64,000 nt of DNA from Streptomyces griseochromogenes (GCF_001542625.1 NZ_CP016279.1:6572001-6636000); one strand, 5' to 3'. Positions 43,684 through 54,900 are shown, counted from the stretch's first letter. The notes: generated from the letters alone by a model not told the origin. Numbers and translations are program-made.

Positions 43684-46242
43684 TCACAACCTGACCGCTA
43701 CCGCCAGTCCGGCGGCCTCGCGGACGGCGGGCTTCATCTCGGCGATCCGGCCGGCCGCCCGCAGATCACCCGCTGCCAGCTTCACCCGCTCCCACACGGC
43801 CGGCGAGGCGCTGATCGTGGCAGCGGCCACCTCGGTACGCATGGACGCCCGCGCCTCGGACTTGGCTTTGCGCACCGCGGCGATCACCTCCGAGGCCACG
43901 TCGAGCACCGACCGGTCGGCTGCCCCGGCCTGCTCGCGCAGCTGCGCCGCGTCGGGCCAGGGCGCGCGGTGCACCGAGCCGTCCTGCCACCAGGACCACA
44001 CCTCTTCGGTGGCGAACGGCAGAAACGGCGCGAACAGGCGCACCAGCACCGAGAGCGCGGTGCGCAGCGCGACCCGGGCCGAGTCGGCGCCCTCCGGGGA
44101 GCGCTCACCGTAGGCGCGGATCTTGACCAGCTCCAGGTAGTCGTCGCAGAAGCGCCAGAAGAACGCCTCTGTCCGCTCCAGCGCCCGCGCGTAGTCGAAC
44201 TCCTCGAAGGCGTCGGTGGCGTCCTGGACGGCGTCGGCAAGCTGGGCGAGCATCGCCCGGTCGAGCGGCTCGTCAACCGTGCTCGCGTCCGCGTCGGGCT
44301 CACCACTGCCCAGCACGAACCTGCTCGCGTTGAGGAGTTTGATGGCCAGTCGGCGGCCGATGCGCATCTGCCCGGTGTCGAAGGCCGTGTCCGTGCCGGG
44401 CCGGGCGCCGACCGCCCAGTAGCGGACCGCGTCGGAGCCGTGCTGCGCGAGCAGGTCGGACGGGGTGACCACATTGCCCTTGGACTTGGACATCTTCTTG
44501 CGGTCCGGGTCCAGGATCCAACCGGAGATCGCCGCATGGCGCCATGGCAGCAGGCCGTGCTCGCTGTCCGCGCGCACCACGGTGGAGAACAGCCAGGTCC
44601 GGATGATCTCGTGGGCCTGGGGCCGCAGGTCCATCGGGAAGACCCGCTGGAACAGGTCGTCGTCCCGTCCCCAACGCCCGGCGATCTGCGGGGTGAGTGA
44701 GGAGGTGGCCCAGGTGTCCAGCACATCGGTGTCGCCGAGGAACCCGCCCGGCACCCCGCGCTGCTCAGGGGTGTAGCCGTCGGGGGTGTCGGTGCCGGGG
44801 TCGATCGGCAGCCGGTCCTCGGAGGGCACCAGTGGCCGATCCCAGCGCGGGTTGCCGGTGTCGTCCAGCGTGTACCAGACGGGGATCGGCACACCGAAGT
44901 AGCGCTGCCGGCTCACCAGCCAGTCGCCGTTGAGGCCGCTCACCCAGCTGTCGTACCGGGCCTTCATATGCGGAGGGTGCCAGAGCAGCTCCGTACCGCG
45001 TTCCAGCAGCTTGTCGCGCAGCTGCTGGTCCCGGCCGCCGTTGCGGAGGTACCACTGGCGGGTGGTGACGATCTCCAGGGGCTTGTCGCCCTTCTCGTAG
45101 AACTTCACGGCGTGGACGATCGGCCTGGGCTCGCCCAGCAGCTCCCCGCGTTCCCGCAGAAGCGGGACGATCCGCTCCCGAGCCGTGTGCGGAGTGGCAC
45201 CCGTCAACCGCTCGTACGCCGAGCGGGCGGCATCGCCGTCCAGGCCGGGCGGTGGCTCGGCCCTGAACCGGCCGTCCCAGCCGATCACCGGCCGGGTGGC
45301 CAGCCGGAGTTCGCGCCACCACACCACATCGGTGGTGTCGCCGAAGGTGCACACCATGGCCAGGCCGGTGCCCTTCTCCGGGTCGGCCAGCCGGTGTGCC
45401 ACCACCGGCACTCGGACGCCGAAGAGCGGGGTGGTTGCGGTCCGCCCGAAGAGGGCCTGGTAGCGCTGGTCGTCCGGGTGAGCGACCAGCGCCACGCAGG
45501 CCGGCAGCAGCTCCGGGCGGGTGGTGGCGATCTCCAGGTCCTGCCCGTCCGGGCCGTGGAAGACCAGATGGTGGTAGGCGCCGGGACGTTCCCGGTCCTC
45601 CAGCTCGGCCTGGGCGACAGCGGTGCGGAAGGTGACGTCCCACAGGGTGGGGGCCTCGGCGAGGTACGCCTCGCCGCGGGCCAGGTTGCGCAGGAAGGCC
45701 CGCTGCGCGGTGGCGCGCGCCGCGTCGTCGACGGTCTGGTAGGTCATCGACCAGTCCACGGAGAGGCCGAGCCTGCGCCACAGCTCTTCGAAGGCCTGCT
45801 CGTCCCGCGCTGTCAGCCGCTCGCAAAGCTCGATGAAGGTACGGCGGGAGACGGCGATCTGCTGCTTGCCGGGGTGCTCGGGCGGGGTGAAGTGCGGGTC
45901 GTAGGGCAGCGAGGGGTCGCAGCGCACCCCGAAGTAGTTCTGCACCCGCCGCTCGGTGGGCAGGCCGTTGTCGTCCCACCCCATGGGATAGAAGACGGCC
46001 TTCCCGCGCATCCGCTGGTAGCGGGCGACGGCGTCGGTATGCGTGTACGAGAAGACGTGACCGACGTGCAGCGAGCCGCTGACCGTGGGCGGCGGAGTGT
46101 CGATGGAGAAGACCTGCTCGCGCGGCCGGCTCCGGTCGAAGGCGTATACGCCGGTCTCGTCCCAGCGCCGCGACCACTTCTCTTCCAGCCCGTCGAGGGA
46201 GGGCTTCTCGGGCACGTCGGAACGACGAGGCGTGTGCGTCAT
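43684..46242 (-). CDS. valS: Valyl-tRNA synthetase, PPTVSG-type
   Basis: An 852-residue class I synthetase. HIGH motif as LHVGH in PPTVSGSLHVGHVFSYTHTD (near residue 44), editing (CP1) domain with TTRPELLPACVALVAHPDD, KMSKS as DRKKMSKSKGNVVTP (near 580), anticodon-binding domain and a short C-terminal coil (VAVRL end). It joins valine to tRNA-Val in the cytosol. The sequence around MGWDDNGLPTERRVQNYFGVR belongs to the class that has PPTVSG instead of PPPNVTG of the usual actinobacterial housekeeping enzyme, so this may be a second valS. Start ATG 46242 is followed by MTHTPRRSDVPEKPSLDGLEEKW, a normal N-terminus. No T-box elements seen upstream. Confidence 0.93.
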   Translation of the reverse strand: MTHTPRRSDVPEKPSLDGLEEKWSRRWDETGVYAFDRSRPREQVFSIDTPPPTVSGSLHVGHVFSYTHTDAVARYQRMRGKAVFYPMGWDDNGLPTERRVQNYFGVRCDPSLPYDPHFTPPEHPGKQQIAVSRRTFIELCERLTARDEQAFEELWRRLGLSVDWSMTYQTVDDAARATAQRAFLRNLARGEAYLAEAPTLWDVTFRTAVAQAELEDRERPGAYHHLVFHGPDGQDLEIATTRPELLPACVALVAHPDDQRYQALFGRTATTPLFGVRVPVVAHRLADPEKGTGLAMVCTFGDTTDVVWWRELRLATRPVIGWDGRFRAEPPPGLDGDAARSAYERLTGATPHTARERIVPLLRERGELLGEPRPIVHAVKFYEKGDKPLEIVTTRQWYLRNGGRDQQLRDKLLERGTELLWHPPHMKARYDSWVSGLNGDWLVSRQRYFGVPIPVWYTLDDTGNPRWDRPLVPSEDRLPIDPGTDTPDGYTPEQRGVPGGFLGDTDVLDTWATSSLTPQIAGRWGRDDDLFQRVFPMDLRPQAHEIIRTWLFSTVVRADSEHGLLPWRHAAISGWILDPDRKKMSKSKGNVVTPSDLLAQHGSDAVRYWAVGARPGTDTAFDTGQMRIGRRLAIKLLNASRFVLGSGEPDADASTVDEPLDRAMLAQLADAVQDATDAFEEFDYARALERTEAFFWRFCDDYLELVKIRAYGERSPEGADSARVALRTALSVLVRLFAPFLPFATEEVWSWWQDGSVHRAPWPDAAQLREQAGAADRSVLDVASEVIAAVRKAKSEARASMRTEVAAATISASPAVWERVKLAAGDLRAAGRIAEMKPAVREAAGLAVAVRL

Positions 46243-46351
46243 GCCACGACATGCTAAGGACGGGTCGTCCTCGAAGCGCGCCCTTTTTGTCTGCGCCGTC
46301 ACGAGCAGCTGCTCTCGCGACTCGGGTGGTGGTGATGGGCGGTGCCTGCTC

Positions 46352-46369
46352 CGGGGGGTTTGCCCCCCG
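46352..46369. other. Small stable hairpin between valS and the serine-hydrolase gene
   Basis: CGGGGGG-TTTG-CCCCCCG, 7-bp perfect arms with a tetraloop, within the divergent leader of valS and the downstream hydrolase. No T run. It could influence translation or transcription of either gene but no known riboswitch features are visible. Confidence 0.4.
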
Positions 46370-46456
46370 CCGGCCCCGGTGGCCTGCGCCATGTCGGCGA
46401 ACACGATCGCCCGATTGACTGTGGTCTCGTACTCACGACGACGGGGAGGGCGTTCC

Positions 46457-47680
46457 ATGACCATGCGTGCGAGGACGTTCGGGGGTGTCGTGCTGGCCGG
46501 TGCCCTGCTGGCCGCGGGCTCGACGGCGGCGGCCGTCGTACCCCACACGCCGCCGCGGCAGCACATGGCCGCAGACTCGGCCTACTCCGCGGCTGAGCTG
46601 CGGCGGGACGTGGCCCGGGTTCGGCAGGCGGGCGGCGGGGACGTGAACGTGGTGGCCCGGGTCGACAGGCCGGGTGGAGCGCTCCAAGCCCGCAGCGGTA
46701 CCGCAGCCGCGGGCTCGGCGGCGCCCGTGCCATGGGGCGCCGAGTTCCGCATCGCCAGTACGACCAAGACGTTCGTGGCCGTCGTCGTGCTCCAGCTCGC
46801 CGCCGAGAAACGGCTCTCACTGGACGACACCGTCGAGCACTGGCTGCCCGGCACCGTGTCCGGTCATGGCAACGACGGACGGCGGATCACCGTGCGGGAC
46901 CTGCTGCGGCAGACCAGTGGGCTGTTCAACTACACGGAAGATCCCGGCATCCAACGGCTGCTGCAGCACCCGGACGCCAACCGGTACAACGACACCCCGC
47001 CCGCCGAACTCGTCGCCATCGCGATGAAGCATCCGCCCCTGTTCACCCCGCGGCCTGGTGGCCGTCCGCGCTGGGCCTACTCCAACACCAACTACCTGCT
47101 GGCGGCGATGATCGCGGAGAAGGCCGGCCGAACGGACTGGCGGGAGCTGGTCGAACACCGCGTCATCGCCGGGCTCGGACTGCGCCACACGTCGATACCG
47201 GGAGCGAACCCGTTCCTCCCCGAACCGCACGCGCGGGTCTACCTCACTACCGCCGACGGTGCACGGCTCGACATCACCGACCACAGCTTCCAGCACACGG
47301 CTGACTCCGGCATCGTCAGCACCACCGCAGACCTCGACACATTCTTCCGGGGGCTGGCCGACGGCAAGCTCCTGCCGGCCGCGCAATGGCACGAGATGCG
47401 GCAGACCGTCCGCCGCACCGACGACCCCGAGGACATCAAGGAGCAGCCCTTGGGTGACTACGGCCTCGGCCTGCGCACGATCCCTCTCTCGTGCGCAGGC
47501 TCGTACTACACGCACGAGGGCGACGGCCCGGGTGTCTACACCCGTCCCGCCGTCACCGCCGACGGGCGGCGCGCCGTGACCGTCTCCATCACCACCACGT
47601 CCGCTCCGGCGGACCTGCCGACCCTCAACAGGGCCACCAACACCCTGATCGACCACGCCCTGTGCGGCGACACCGACTGA
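46457..47680 (+). CDS. Secreted class C beta-lactamase-family serine hydrolase (DD-peptidase-like)
   Basis: A 407-residue protein with signal peptide (1-28; GVVLAGALLAAGSTAAAVV). Active-site STTK with Ser101 and Lys104 (RIASTTKTFV), YSNTNY as the YxN motif near 212-217, and a third motif HEGDGPG near 355 in place of HTG/KTG. The domain is typical of R61-type D-Ala-D-Ala carboxypeptidases and esterase relatives common in Streptomyces, acting on peptidoglycan or small esters outside the cell. Good GGGGAGGG site before ATG 46457. Divergent from valS. Confidence 0.9.
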   Translation: MTMRARTFGGVVLAGALLAAGSTAAAVVPHTPPRQHMAADSAYSAAELRRDVARVRQAGGGDVNVVARVDRPGGALQARSGTAAAGSAAPVPWGAEFRIASTTKTFVAVVVLQLAAEKRLSLDDTVEHWLPGTVSGHGNDGRRITVRDLLRQTSGLFNYTEDPGIQRLLQHPDANRYNDTPPAELVAIAMKHPPLFTPRPGGRPRWAYSNTNYLLAAMIAEKAGRTDWRELVEHRVIAGLGLRHTSIPGANPFLPEPHARVYLTTADGARLDITDHSFQHTADSGIVSTTADLDTFFRGLADGKLLPAAQWHEMRQTVRRTDDPEDIKEQPLGDYGLGLRTIPLSCAGSYYTHEGDGPGVYTRPAVTADGRRAVTVSITTTSAPADLPTLNRATNTLIDHALCGDTD

Positions 47681-47782
47681 TCCGGACCTGACCTGCCTTT
47701 CGCCCGACAGGCACGATCCGGCGGAATACATCAATATCTCACTTCGGACTCCGGGTGCTTCAAGGTCAGGAACACTCGAACC

Positions 47783-50700
47783 ATGTCGCGGGCGAAGGCA
47801 ACCGGCTCTCTGAACATCGGGCCGCCATTCGACGATCTGCTCTTCTTGGCGAGGAGGGTTGCCAACAGAAGCGTGTCGGAGCAGGCCGCTCTTGCACATG
47901 TACGCGAGGAGTCTTTCCCGGATTTCCCCGCGAACGCCTTGGACGAATGCCTGGTGGCCGCCATCAGCGTGATGGACGGAAATCCCGATCTTGCCTACCA
48001 CTGGTGGCGGTTGGTTGTGGCCATGACCGAGGCGAAGTGGGGGCGGGACCGCTGGTCCCCGTGGTGGGACGCGGCGGACCGGTTCGTCGAGATCACCCGC
48101 AGAACCCTGCTCCCCCGGCCGTGGGGCAGCCGTCTGCGCCAGGCACTGCACACCGCCGACCTGCAAGCGGAAATCCTGGAACGCACGCTCACCGAGTTCG
48201 CCCGGCACAACGGTCCGCACTCCGGGCGACGCAGCAGGGCGACCGCATCGGAGCGGGCGGAGCTCACCGAGACTCGGCTGTCCGCCGCCTGGCTGCTGGC
48301 AGGGCCGTACTGCGGCAAACTGGATCCCGACGATGTCCCGGGCTCGTTCGACCGGTGGACGGATCCGTTCCGGCTACGGATCACGAGGGTGCTCGCTGTC
48401 CGAACACTCGGCGAATCGGGCACCGACGAAATGGACGAGTCGATGTGGAACCCCGATCACGACCGTTCCATGCCCGAACCACAGGCGGCGCTCGAAGAGG
48501 CGCTGGCTCTTCTCGACTCGGCTCTGCGCGAGGCACCGCAGGCACTGCGGGGGCGGTGCCAGCTCAAGCGGTTACAGGTGCTGTCCCTGCTGGCACGAGT
48601 CGATTCCGAACGCGAGGACGCGTACTGGGAGGCCGCGTCCGAGGCGGTCGGCGAGGTCTGGCACACCGTCAACCGGGCAGGATTGCTGGACGAGTTCTTT
48701 CGAGCCGTAGGCTCAGTGGTCCGTCGGCTGGGCGTATCCGAGCCGTTTCGTTTGAAGGCTCTGCTCCCGGTCCCGTTGTCGCGATTGCGCAGGGAGGCCC
48801 ACGGCACCCGTCTGCTCGGTCTGTTGGCGGACGTCGTCCTGTTCATCGAGGATCGTGGTGATCTCCGGGAGATATGGGCGACGGTTCACGCCGTTGTGGG
48901 AGAGAACCAGTATCTGGACGTCGCGCCATGGGTGTGCCGGAACCTCGCACACCATCTGCCCGGAAACCACCTGCGCTGCCCTCGCACCCCTGTCGGCATC
49001 GCCGAACTCACCGCCAGGGTCGAAGAGATGTGTCGGCACAAGGGCGCGTCCTCCGGCGATCGAGCCGCGACGCTGGTGCACGCCGCGTTGCACGCCCGTA
49101 CCGAGGACGTGGGCGAGGTCGTGACACTGCTCGACATGATCTTCAAGGTCGACCGGAAGTTCCGCGACACGTACGCCTGGCTTCTGGACTGCCTCCTGGC
49201 GACCTACCGGCAACGCTACGTCGCCTGGCTGCGGGACCAAGGCCGGCATCTCCAGGCACTCGTCGAGTGCGCCCTCGCGGCCGAAGGCGCTCTCCGCCAA
49301 GCGGCGCGCCACCTCTCGCCCGGGTACGTCGCCGATGTCGCCAACCAGGCCCTGGCGTCGGCCGACCTGGCGGCACGGGACCATGACCGGCCGGACTTCG
49401 ACTTGACCTTCGTCGTGATGCTGCTCCTGCGGGCAGTGGAACCGGTCGTCGGGGCCCTCGCGGGCCCCCAGGACGGGCGGAGTGACCTCGTACGTGACCT
49501 CGGGCAGGAGGTCGCGCGGCTCGTGACCCGCACCGAGTCGCCCTCGCTGATCGCCGCACAGCACCTGCTGTTCAAGGGCTACGGCTTCCGGCTGCTGGTA
49601 CAGCAGCCGGGCCCCCGTCCGCTGACTCCGTCGGTTCAGCACCTGCACGAGATGATCGCCGCTCGCGAGGCTCTGGACGGCCCCTATGTGCCGGACCGGC
49701 TGGGCCTCTTCGACGACGGGGCGTGGGCGCCTGCGGAGACATCCGGCCTCTTCTACATCAACTCCCGTGACATCGCCCCGGGAACGGATGCCGAGGCTTC
49801 CTGCGGGAACCTCCGAAAGGTCGCCGATCGGTTCATCAGCATCCACATGCTGCACGGCCCCCACCGGCCGGCGTTCGAGGAAGCGACCCGACCGGACCTG
49901 TTCGAGATCGCCGAGCTCGGGGACAACGGCCTCGACGATGGGACGGTCCTGCTCTCCCTCTTCCTCGCCGACCACCTCGACCTCACCGCCTTCAGGCGTG
50001 CCAGAGGCGCTCCGCTCGTCTCCTGCCATGTCACCACAGGGGAGGTGACGGGCAACGTCGTCGAGCTTCCCGTGCATCCTGGTCTGACCAGGGCTCATGA
50101 CCACGCGCTCAACGTCACCCACGCGTGGAGCTGGATGGTGCTCCCTGTCGCGGAAGTGCGTGAGGAGGTCAACGTCGACCCGGGGGGAAGCCCGGTGACG
50201 TTACGAGGTGCCGAAGTACTGGAACGGCACTTCAGACTCAGTGGCACAACCAAGGACGACCTCCGGCGATGGCGGGCGGAAGGCAGGAAGCACCTCTGTT
50301 TCTGGCCGCACGGTCCGTTGCACTACCTCCCGTTCCATCTGCTGCACGTGGACGGGCGCCCGCTGGCTGACGACTGGGTCGTCACCACCGTTGCCGCCAC
50401 ACCACACTGCTCGGCACGAGGCACGGATACGGCGGCATCCCGCACGCACCGTCTCCTGATCGCCGGCTCCGCCACGGGGGGCGTCATGTACGGACTGCCC
50501 GAGCAACCGCAGATCAGGAGGCACGTACACAACCTGTCCGCGCGAATCCCCGGCGCTCGAGCGCTGGAGGACGGCATGACGACACCGCGCGCCCTCATGG
50601 CAGCTCTCCAGGGCATCGACTACCTCCACATCGCGGCCCATGGCTCGCACGACGTGGAGGCTCCCTGGTACCAGTGCCTCTACCTCGATGCGGAGGACGG

Positions 50701-51046
50701 CGCCGATGGCCGTCTGTTCGCGTGCCAGATTCTCGGCCTGGATCTGCGGGGCGTCGCGCTGGTGACGCTGAGCGCCTGTGAATCGGCCCTGGGCAGGTAC
50801 GACCTCAACGACAATCTGCGTGGGCTGCCTGCGGCCTTCCTGACGGCAGGCGCGTCAACGGTGATCGGCGTGCTCTGGCCGGTCACCGCGCCGGTCGCGA
50901 CGCTCTTCTACGAAGAGCTCTACCGCTGTCTGCTGGCCGGCGACGCGAAGAGGGATGCTTTCCGACGTGCTCAACAGGCCACCCGCGCCGCCCACCCGGA
51001 ATACCGGAACTGGGGTGCGTTCACGCTGATCGGCGACTGGCGGTGA
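47783..51046 (+). CDS. CHAT-domain (caspase-like) protease with long helical-repeat N-terminus
   Basis: A 1087-residue protein. The first 700 or so residues are almost entirely helical (TPR/SEL-like repeats without clear consensus), then a linker and a C-terminal CHAT domain of 300 residues. The catalytic dyad is readable: His953 in YLHIAAHGSHDVE and Cys999 in LVTLSACESALG, followed by LPAAFLTAGASTVIGVLWPV and YEELYRCLLAG. CHAT proteases are relatives of separase and caspases and cut partner proteins, often in NTPase-controlled signalling or immunity. No signal peptide or membrane segment. Start ATG 47783 has only a weak ribosome site. Confidence 0.88.
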   Translation: MSRAKATGSLNIGPPFDDLLFLARRVANRSVSEQAALAHVREESFPDFPANALDECLVAAISVMDGNPDLAYHWWRLVVAMTEAKWGRDRWSPWWDAADRFVEITRRTLLPRPWGSRLRQALHTADLQAEILERTLTEFARHNGPHSGRRSRATASERAELTETRLSAAWLLAGPYCGKLDPDDVPGSFDRWTDPFRLRITRVLAVRTLGESGTDEMDESMWNPDHDRSMPEPQAALEEALALLDSALREAPQALRGRCQLKRLQVLSLLARVDSEREDAYWEAASEAVGEVWHTVNRAGLLDEFFRAVGSVVRRLGVSEPFRLKALLPVPLSRLRREAHGTRLLGLLADVVLFIEDRGDLREIWATVHAVVGENQYLDVAPWVCRNLAHHLPGNHLRCPRTPVGIAELTARVEEMCRHKGASSGDRAATLVHAALHARTEDVGEVVTLLDMIFKVDRKFRDTYAWLLDCLLATYRQRYVAWLRDQGRHLQALVECALAAEGALRQAARHLSPGYVADVANQALASADLAARDHDRPDFDLTFVVMLLLRAVEPVVGALAGPQDGRSDLVRDLGQEVARLVTRTESPSLIAAQHLLFKGYGFRLLVQQPGPRPLTPSVQHLHEMIAAREALDGPYVPDRLGLFDDGAWAPAETSGLFYINSRDIAPGTDAEASCGNLRKVADRFISIHMLHGPHRPAFEEATRPDLFEIAELGDNGLDDGTVLLSLFLADHLDLTAFRRARGAPLVSCHVTTGEVTGNVVELPVHPGLTRAHDHALNVTHAWSWMVLPVAEVREEVNVDPGGSPVTLRGAEVLERHFRLSGTTKDDLRRWRAEGRKHLCFWPHGPLHYLPFHLLHVDGRPLADDWVVTTVAATPHCSARGTDTAASRTHRLLIAGSATGGVMYGLPEQPQIRRHVHNLSARIPGARALEDGMTTPRALMAALQGIDYLHIAAHGSHDVEAPWYQCLYLDAEDGADGRLFACQILGLDLRGVALVTLSACESALGRYDLNDNLRGLPAAFLTAGASTVIGVLWPVTAPVATLFYEELYRCLLAGDAKRDAFRRAQQATRAAHPEYRNWGAFTLIGDWR

Positions 51047-51853
51047 TCAGCGGCACGGTATGACGGCCAGATGGTGCGGAAGCTGTGCGTCGTATCCGAT
51101 GATGCCGAACCGCTTCCGGCGGATGCTCACCGCCGCCGACAACCGGAAGCTGCCCGCCGCACCCACGGGCAGCTCCACAGTGGCGAGCAGTTCGTGGGAA
51201 CCGTCCAGGTCTTGGTGGGGCGTCTGCCGGAACTCCCATTGGACGCTGGTCGTGTCGATCCCCCGGGCGAGGAGGAAGGGCTCCTCCTGTTCGTACTGGG
51301 AGCCCCGCTGGCCCTCCGGCTTCAGCACTCCGAGGCCCGCCTTGACGTTCAACGAGGTGTGGCGAGTGACCGCCTTGGTGAGCCGCAGTGGGGAGGCATC
51401 CCGGAACAGCAGCTCCGAGGTGTCACCGGCGTCATCGATCGCAGCGGTCACTGTCACATGGCGGATGGGCTCGCCGGGCTTGGGGCACAACGACAGATGC
51501 ACCACGAGTCGACGGAACTCCACCCGGCCCTGCCTTTCCGCGGCGGAGAAGCGGATGTGTTCGGGTGCGTTCTGCAGATCGAGTGGATACGTGAGCGGGC
51601 GCCCGAAGTAGAACACGCCTCGCTCCGGCTGATCGTCCTGAGCACCGTGCAGCACCGGTCGGGGGACCAGGTCCACGGGGACGAGTTCACGCGAGTTTGC
51701 CGAGTCTTCCAAACCGACCCCCCAAGTGCGACGGCACGAAATCCCCCACGCAGTGTAACGAGCCAGGAGCGGAAAGGAGCTGAAAGCCGTCTCCCGGCCT
51801 TCGGGCCGGTTTGGCCGAAGTGCCACATGGCGAAGTGCTCTCCGATCTAGCAT
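51047..51853 (-). CDS. Protein of unknown function, beta-rich, next to CHAT genes
   Basis: A 268-residue protein without signal peptide or membrane helix. It has alternating strands (VFYFGRPLTYPLDLQN, FRRLVVHLSLCPKPGEPIRH) and a final basic strand set (FRLSAAVSIRRKRFGIIGYD). No domain recognised. The stop is one base from the end of the convergent CHAT gene, and its start is 102 bases from the divergent ParA-CHAT gene, so it is probably part of the same functional unit, perhaps a substrate or adaptor (inference). Confidence 0.65.
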   Translation of the reverse strand: MLDRRALRHVALRPNRPEGRETAFSSFPLLARYTAWGISCRRTWGVGLEDSANSRELVPVDLVPRPVLHGAQDDQPERGVFYFGRPLTYPLDLQNAPEHIRFSAAERQGRVEFRRLVVHLSLCPKPGEPIRHVTVTAAIDDAGDTSELLFRDASPLRLTKAVTRHTSLNVKAGLGVLKPEGQRGSQYEQEEPFLLARGIDTTSVQWEFRQTPHQDLDGSHELLATVELPVGAAGSFRLSAAVSIRRKRFGIIGYDAQLPHHLAVIPCR

Positions 51854-51955
51854 CGTGGCCGGGGAGGTTCAGTGGGTCACTGGTCGCCCCTGGTGCCTGG
51901 CGCGGCTGGGACAGCTGGGTGTGTCGGTGTGACGCGTGACCCGGAGGAGGCGCCG

Positions 51956-54900
51956 ATGCCGGCGAAAGGACGGCGGTGGTGGCGGGCCGGAAGGGCGTCC
52001 ACCGGGTACGACGCCCACGACCACGGCGAGGCAGTCCGCACGCCGCTTCCGGCGGGGACCACCCATGTCGTCGCGATTGTCAGCCCGAACGGCAACACAG
52101 GGAAGACCACGACGACCGCCGCCCTGGGCGCCATCCTCGCTTCCGAGCGGGACGACCCCATCATCGCGGTCGATGCCAATGACGGCATGCTCGGGCGCTA
52201 TGCCCCCGCCAACGGCACAGGGGCGAGTCTGCGCGCCTTAGCGGCTCGGCTCCCCGAAAGCGGCCTCGACATCGGGCAGTTCACCTCCCGCTCGCCCTCC
52301 GGCCTGGACATCCTCGCCGATGGCGCTGCCGCCACCGCACCGAGTGAGCCGCTCGACGCGGTCTCGTACAGCGCCCTTCTGACTGCCCTCACCTCGTACG
52401 GAGTCGTCCTCAGCGACTGCGCCACCGGCGTGGAGGGTTTCGCTGCCTTCGTCGCACTGACGGGGGCTGACCAGCAGATATTCGTCAGTAGCCGGTCCGA
52501 GTCCAGTATCGCTGCCACCGTCGACGCCCTGGCTGCCTACCGCTACCTCGCCGATCGCAGCCACGTGGTCCTGACCGGCGTACGCGACAGCGCGACCATG
52601 CTCGATGCGCGTGACGCTGCCGCGCGGCTGGGTGGATCCTGCCGCAGCGTTGTCATCGTGCCGTTCGACGAGCAGCTCGCGGACGGTTCCGGCAGGGCCC
52701 TGGAGGGCATGCGGGACGCGACCTGGGAGGCGTACCGCGAACTGGCCGCGGTCGTCGCGGCGGGATTCCCCCGGACGAAGGGTCGAGGTGCCGGTCAACC
52801 GGTCGAGGACGACGATCGGGGCGACGGCCGACGCCCTGTTCCGGGCGGACCGCAGCAGGGGAACGTCACACGATCCGCGGGGGACGGCTTCGACCCGTCC
52901 GGGCGGACTGCCGCGGAACTCGGCAGTGACCACGACGACATCTTCCCGCAGCCGTCGCACGAAGAGCAGCAGTACCACGCACCGAACGACGCCGTGCCGC
53001 CGACCGGCTCCTTCTCGTCGACCGGCGGGTATCCGGACCCGTCTGCTCCGGAAGCGGCATCTCCGCAGGCCGCAAACCCGGACCACCACAGCCGCACAAG
53101 CTTCGATCGTCCGGGCCCGGGCTCTCCTCCCACCACCTACGAGGTCACCGACGCCGGGCTTCCCCGTCGGTCCCCCACCACCGCGAGCGACACGCAGAAC
53201 GCGACCTGGGGAGTGCCGTCGGCCGCGTCGGAGGGCGCCGCCGACAGCGGCCGACGACCGACGAGGGACGAACGTCGGCAACCGCCGGCCTCACCGTCCC
53301 CGCATGCCTCTGCCGCTCAAGAGCAGGTACGCGGACGGCTCACCAACCTGCGACGCGGCATTCAGCAGGGACGCCGGGCCGGAACGGACGCGAATGACCC
53401 GAGTGGACCGCAGGGGGAGCCGGACGGGGCCGACCCCCCGGCCGGCAGCGCGGAATCGCGTTCGAGACGCCCCCTGGGACATGGCGGATGGTCCGGGAAC
53501 AGCACGAGTTCCTCGCGGGGCGGCGAGGCCTCCGTCGGGCCGGCCATGACACCGCCCCCAGCGCGTCCGCAGCCCGGTGCCGGGATGCCGTCCGCTGCCT
53601 CCGCACATGGAGGCGATGAGCTGTCCGCACCGCACCACCTCATCGCCGAACTGGCCGAGCAAGCGGCGCCCAACCGCGAGGTCCCGCTCCACGTACGGAT
53701 AGCCCGAGAGCCCGGCCACGGCGAAGGCAGTGTCCGTATGCGATCGTTCCCACTGCCCGAGGAAGGGGCGCGGCTGACGATCACCGTCACGGCGCAGGGC
53801 CTGCGGGCGCTGGGTGACCTCCAACAGGAGCTCACCGTGTACCCGGGCCGGGACTCCGATGTCCTGTATTTCGGTCTGCGTACGGTGGATTCGGGCCTGC
53901 ACCAGGTGACGGTCCGTGCCTTCCACAAGGGCACGTATCTGGGGGCGGTGCGCTGCCAGATCTCGGTGACCGAGGGAGGAGTGACCAGGGACGGCCCACG
54001 CCGACACGCGCTGCTGCCCGGTATCGCCTTCGAACCCGGTGAAGCCACACTCCAGGTACACCGCAACGCCGAGGACGGCTCGTTCAGCTTTCAGCTGCTG
54101 AGCGAGACCTGCTATCCCCCGGAGCAGTTCCGCTTCCGCGGTGGTGACCCGCGTCAGGCGGCCGAGCAGATCTACGCCCAGCTGCGCGAGGCAGCCAGAC
54201 GGGCCGGGCGCGGCACGCCCGCCGACGTGGCCGGGCTCAGAAGCCGGCTGCGGAATCAGGGCGTCCAGCTGTGGTCGGCGGCCGTACCGGAGGCCGTACA
54301 GCGCCAGTTCTGGGAGCAGGCCGACCGCATCACTTCCTTCACGGTCCTCGGCGAACACGACTTCGTGCCATGGGAGCTTCTGTACCCGTTGGACGCGCAT
54401 CACGACAATGGCTTCCTCGCCGAGTGGCTGCCCGTCGTGCGCCGTGTCTTCCGCCAGGACCGCGTCCACCACATCGCCCTCCCCGGTGCCGCCTTCGTCA
54501 TGCCGCCCGGTTCACCGCAAGAGGCGGGACAGGAGATAGCCGAACTGCGCACATCGCTGGGCCCAGGGGTGGCGGACGCGGGCCTGCTGACCAAATGCGC
54601 CGAGCTCACCACCTTGATCGAGCGCGGTCACGCCGGTCTCCTGCACTTCGCGTGCCACAACGCCTTCTCCGGCTCCGGATCCCGGGTGACCATGGCCGAC
54701 GGCCACTTCGAGCCCATCGACCTCGCGACCGCCGCCCAAACCCACAGCCTGCGCGCCCACCATCCACTGGTGTTCTTCAACGCCTGCCGCAGTGCCGGCG
54801 AGATCGACTGGTTCAGCTCCGCTCTCGGCTGGGCCCCGCAATTCCTGCGGGCCGGCGCCGGTGCGTTCATCGGCACGCTGTGGCCGGTGCGTTCCGACTC

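Noticed and set aside
44765..46252. 495-residue open frame opposite in phase to valS
   Set aside because: Same-strand alternative frame of valS with Arg/Gly/Pro bias and no family features.
46243..46456. Possible T-box leader upstream of valS
   Set aside because: A small hairpin (46352-46369) is present but no specifier loop, T-box bulge or antiterminator was found.
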